From positions 1 to 64,000 of the forward strand of contig JACCGJ010018394.1 in NCBI GenBank assembly GCA_013407085.1: 64,000 bases of DNA. Direction: 5' to 3'. This DNA is from Atriophallophorus winterbourni (Eukaryota > Platyhelminthes > Trematoda > Plagiorchiida > Microphallidae). The translations under genes were made by a program, and so were the position numbers. Under the pieces are notes generated by a model. That model did not search any database and was not told the origin of the DNA. It saw nothing but the letters and a program-made list of their open reading frames with translations. Shown here in pieces: positions 62,745 to 64,000 of the stretch. Numbering within the stretch: position 1 is the first letter of the stretch; each line of letters starts with the position of its first letter.

Positions 62745-64000
62745 TCAAACAGTCAGCTGCTGTGCGGTCGCATTTTTTGCTTTGACACTTCTGGTTATAT
62801 CTTCGTCGAATCTGCTCGCATTTATCCCATTCCGAGAACACTGTGTAACATTCGATCATATCTATCGGAATTTATTCGTTTTGCTCTTGTTAACAGATTC
62901 ACAGCAAAGTTGCCATATCGGCGTAAATATATCAGTTAGATTTCGCGAAAACGTTTTCTACTCGCTTACTAGTCTATGGTTTTTGCTATCATTGCAAAGA
63001 TCGCGTTGAGTTACGCATTTTGATACCTGTTTCTGTATTCTACCTTGTGTGGTTAACGAGTTATAGTGGATTATTTGCAAAATGACGAAATCACGAGCTC
63101 CGAAGCATCCACACCGACCTGTCGACCGAATTTCCCACCACTCAGCTTAACAACCCACTTCAGGCTGCTAACATGTTTGACCGCATCACGACATCCAACA
63201 TACCGACAAAAATCGATCGATAAAGCTGCGACAGCGACGTGGAACCAAATTGACCTCACTGCGAATCCAACAATGGTCACGGCCGGCCCAGATGATAAGA
63301 CGAATCTCGACACGCAAAATTGTCCCGATGTCACGTGCAAATCATGTGAACAACACGTGAATCCCATGGCCAGTAAAGTCATGACGTGTTTTCTGTGTAT
63401 GGGTAAAATCCATAGTAAATGTGACCGCACTCTAGCCCCTGATTCGATAGCTTTAGTAAATAATGAAAAGGTTCCAGGCGCTTCCTATGTCTGTGTTCGT
63501 TGCAGAGCTAAATGCTTGCACGATGCAGATACTTTTGAAGCCAAATTAGAAAATAGAATGGCCAGTTTCGAGTTGAGCCTTCGACGTGTGGAGGAAATAT
63601 TGGTAAATCATTTGAGTACGCAAGTGATCACTGATGTAAACCATCATATCGATACACCGATTCCAAAACCACGACTGAAGGAATCTGAGACTAATGCTAC
63701 TGGTGTGCCAAAAAAGATAAAAAGCAAGGTTAATCCCGTTTTGGTATCAGCTAAAACGACCACGGAAGATGGAAATTCGTACAGAGATATATTGTTAAGG
63801 TCGACCTCAGCCTTACACTCTAAACTGCTGTACCTGACACACAAATGTTTTAAATTCGAAAAAATCTGACATTCTGGTTCGCAAGAAGAACTCTCCATAC
63901 GCGGTGAGTGTGATATCTACGAACGTTAGCGAGTCCAAATAAAGCCTGTTTGATAGCAAACAAAAACACGACGTCGAGAAATGTTCTCCACTTTGCCACC
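62745..64000 (+). mobile_element. CR1/L2-like LINE, 5' end, runs off the window
   Basis: Starts where homology between the two MMP regions stops (about 32250 in the first copy). A leader of about 320 bases, then ORF1. ORF2 is expected beyond the right edge. The leader is unlike that of the minus-strand LINEs, so it is a different subfamily. Confidence 0.75.
63066..63869 (+). CDS. CR1-like ORF1, N-terminal part with PHD-like finger
   Basis: 267 codons open. The finger is at about residues 91-146: CKSCEQHV, CFLCMGKIHSKCD, CVRCRAKC. A helical region (FEAKLENRMASFELSLRRVEEI) and a basic tail follow. After 63869 the expected continuation is in another frame (AVSVISTNVSESK, near 63900-63940), so there is at least one frameshift, plus an in-frame stop at the SESK position. 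The N-terminal 85 residues are Ser/Thr-rich without a known domain, and the true start may be Met90-like (MVTAGPDD). Confidence 0.82.
   Translation: MDYLQNDEITSSEASTPTCRPNFPPLSLTTHFRLLTCLTASRHPTYRQKSIDKAATATWNQIDLTANPTMVTAGPDDKTNLDTQNCPDVTCKSCEQHVNPMASKVMTCFLCMGKIHSKCDRTLAPDSIALVNNEKVPGASYVCVRCRAKCLHDADTFEAKLENRMASFELSLRRVEEILVNHLSTQVITDVNHHIDTPIPKPRLKESETNATGVPKKIKSKVNPVLVSAKTTTEDGNSYRDILLRSTSALHSKLLYLTHKCFKFEKI

Overview
The window is animal DNA from what looks like a flatworm, most likely a trematode (fluke). The main evidence is its mix of elements: a tandem satellite and a SINE-like element that both carry Schistosoma-type hammerhead ribozyme folds, CR1/L2-type LINEs whose ORF1 starts with a PHD-like finger, an RTE-type LINE, a Penelope-like GIY-YIG remnant with its own hammerhead motifs, and a Gypsy fragment. 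These surround a split matrix metalloproteinase (MMP) gene. Species cannot be fixed from sequence alone. The window holds no operons, CRISPR arrays or clear tRNA/rRNA genes.

Layout. 1-1440: about 5.6 units of a 257-bp satellite with six hammerhead copies. 1441-22243: a LINE graveyard. It holds several broken CR1-like copies on both strands, a nearly intact RTE-like LINE (8903-12639) sitting cleanly inside one CR1 fragment with an 11-bp target duplication, a Gypsy RT/RNase H fragment (12960-13405), and a pair of 2.8-2.9 kb inverted repeats (2928-5852 and 19440-22243). 22244-23600: dispersed repeats, then the MMP promoter region. 23644-36799 (+): a complete 11-exon MMP gene whose exons join in frame to 564 residues (signal peptide, cysteine-switch propeptide, zinc catalytic domain, Pro/Thr hinge, hemopexin domain). 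Its introns contain further transposon pieces. 36800-39880: degenerate repeats. 39880-48150 (-): a CR1-like element interrupted by a younger one whose 952-aa ORF2 (41261-44119) is intact. 48150-53890: mostly unrecognised DNA with small RT fragments, an (ACAT)n array and a SINE-like hammerhead. 53895-54730: Penelope-like remnant. 55136-62593 (-): the last five exons of a second MMP gene, an inverted copy of the first. All five are open and correctly spliced in phase, and the gene runs off the right edge. 62745-64000 (+): the 5' part of another CR1-like LINE, next to or inside the second MMP gene.

How it works together. The only cellular function visible is a secreted zinc endopeptidase, with a diverged inverted paralogue about 18 kb away. 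Everything else is self-copying or satellite DNA. Three independent settings for small self-cleaving RNAs (satellite, SINE, Penelope-like) occur in one 64-kb window and are the most unusual part of it. All functional statements are by recognition of motifs and by hand translation; no database search was run.
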